From positions 124,001 through 188,000 of the forward strand of contig NZ_JAEHFJ010000004.1 of the NCBI RefSeq assembly GCF_016406085.1: a stretch of 64,000 nucleotides of DNA, written 5' to 3'. The position numbers were made by a program, and so were the translations under genes. Position 1 is the first letter of the stretch; every line of letters begins with the position of its first letter. The notes beneath the pieces were generated by a model, which did not search any database, had not been told where the DNA came from, and saw only the letters and a program-made list of their open reading frames with translations. The DNA is from Aureibaculum flavum (GTDB taxonomy: Bacteria; Bacteroidota; Bacteroidia; Flavobacteriales; Flavobacteriaceae). This document shows positions 63,128 to 64,000 of this stretch, piece after piece.

Positions 63128-64000
63128 TTAAAATGGATATCCAATTGCAAAATTGAATACAGGTTCATCCCATTTAAAATTATAACTATCTTCTTTTGGG
63201 TCATGAAAGGGTGCTGCCAAATCAAATCTAATTACAAAACCTTGAACATCAATACGAAGTCCTATTCCTGCACCAATACCTAATTCATTTATAAAATTAT
63301 CAGTGAATTTGCCATTAGGAAAAGTCTCATTTTCTTTAGACGTCCAAATATTTCCTGCATCCGCAAAAACAGCTCCCTTAACAAACGAATAGATAGGAAA
63401 CCTATATTCGATGTTTGCTTCAAGTTTAATGTTTCCTGAATTATAGAAAAGATAATCAGAATCACCGCCATCTACTTCTTCATCATATTGACCAGGCCCT
63501 AAGGTCCCAATTTGAAAAGCTCTTACACTATAGGGTCCACCAGCATTATATTGCTTTGTAAACGGTAATACCTCAGAATTTCCATAGGCATAACCGTAAC
63601 CTGCAAAAACTCGTGTTGCAATTTTCTGTTCTTTTCCAAAATTAAAGTGATAATGTAAGTCAAGATCAGCTTTGGCATATTGTGCAAACTCAAGACCGAA
63701 TATCGTTTTAGAATCTTCTCCATTATTTTTACCAAATAAACTTATAGAATTACCCACAATGTCTAATGTGGAATTGACATAGAATTGATGGGTTTTCTTA
63801 CTGTCTACCATCTCATTATAGGTAAACGAATAATTGAGTCCAGAAATAAATTCTTGATCAAAACTACTACTCAAATACTCATTTTCAGAGCGTATTTCGT
63901 CAAATGCTTCTGTGGTATTAGACAATTGAGTGTACGTAGTTGAAATTGGAATAATTTCATGCGTAACGTATCTATTGGCATTCCATAAATATCCAAATTG
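63128..64000 (-). CDS. BamA/TamA-family outer-membrane protein, C-terminal part, cut by window edge
   Basis: The frame is open from the stop at 63128 to the window edge (291 codons), with no start in the window. The sequence is the beta-barrel of an Omp85 protein: an opening FGYLWNANRYVTHEIIPIS, then FISGLNYSFTYNEM, YAKADLDLHYHFNF, GGPYSVRAFQIGTLGPGQYD (the VRGF-type lid loop, here VRAF), and a C-terminal GIGAGIGLRIDVQGFVIRFDLAAPFHD ending with an aromatic (AIGYPF). Omp85 proteins assemble or move proteins across the outer membrane. The N-terminal POTRA part lies outside, so BamA versus TamA or another branch cannot be settled. The Bacteroidota TamA-like form is my best guess. Confidence 0.9.
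   Translation of the reverse strand, partial: QFGYLWNANRYVTHEIIPISTTYTQLSNTTEAFDEIRSENEYLSSSFDQEFISGLNYSFTYNEMVDSKKTHQFYVNSTLDIVGNSISLFGKNNGEDSKTIFGLEFAQYAKADLDLHYHFNFGKEQKIATRVFAGYGYAYGNSEVLPFTKQYNAGGPYSVRAFQIGTLGPGQYDEEVDGGDSDYLFYNSGNIKLEANIEYRFPIYSFVKGAVFADAGNIWTSKENETFPNGKFTDNFINELGIGAGIGLRIDVQGFVIRFDLAAPFHDPKEDSYNFKWDEPVFNFAIGYPF

Overview
The window is about 64 kb of AT-rich DNA from a member of the Bacteroidota, most likely a (probably marine) Flavobacteriaceae. The evidence is TonB-linked CarboxypepD-reg/plug/barrel receptors, a type IX secretion C-terminal sorting domain, DUF5916, DUF4251, DUF6515 and WG-repeat proteins, M13 and M3 lipoprotein peptidases, LytS/LytTR signalling, and repeated -7 boxes of the Bacteroidota form TAnnTTTG. 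No tRNA, rRNA, insertion sequence, prophage or CRISPR array was seen. Both ends cut genes: a prolyl oligopeptidase on the left and a BamA/TamA-like outer-membrane protein on the right.

Layout. 0-2.7 kb: prolyl oligopeptidase start, small membrane protein, universal stress protein, a small conserved protein, a decayed intergenic repeat and a cold-shock protein. 2.8-9.2 kb: the ybbP-ybbA pair divergent from a tesA-type esterase, then a cation-chloride cotransporter-like permease. 9.2-15.3 kb: M13 peptidase, a TonB-dependent receptor interrupted by one in-frame stop codon, and a secreted protein made of two copies of a 165-residue unit. 15.5-17.8 kb: topoisomerase III.

17.8-30.1 kb is the most striking block. 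A probable eight-gene operon encodes TolC, a MacA-like adaptor, a MacB-like ATPase and permease, a lipoprotein with two Lcl/DUF1566 domains, DoxX, a LytS-type kinase and a LytTR regulator. It is followed by four small exported EF-hand proteins and two DUF6515 proteins, part of which is a tandem duplication of a two-gene module. A 25-bp element built from 21-bp-spaced repeats lies 84-99 bp upstream of the TolC gene and of both DUF6515 genes. I propose it is the binding site of the LytTR regulator and ties the locus into one envelope-response regulon.

30-41 kb: a DUF2130 predicted nuclease; a DUF5916 outer-membrane protein with a secreted NTF2-like/degenerate-Nudix fusion and a membrane-bound AraC regulator; then a TetR-led six-gene operon of reductases, dehydrogenase and a DJ-1/PfpI protein that looks like electrophile or carbonyl detoxification, with a palindromic operator in front.

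41-50 kb: a beta-helix lipoprotein, MarC, glutaminase, and a cluster of an HExxH zinc peptidase, transglutaminase, alpha-E protein and circularly permuted ATP-grasp enzyme, a known but functionally unproven peptide-ligation/tagging type. 49-64 kb: DUF1853 protein, Tat-exported class V aminotransferase joined to a Vps10/BNR-repeat protein, WG-repeat lipoprotein, a small lipoprotein, TMEM175-like channel, DUF4251 lipoprotein, M3 peptidase, M23/LysM peptidase, T9SS-sorted protein, S4 RNA-binding protein and the BamA-like protein.
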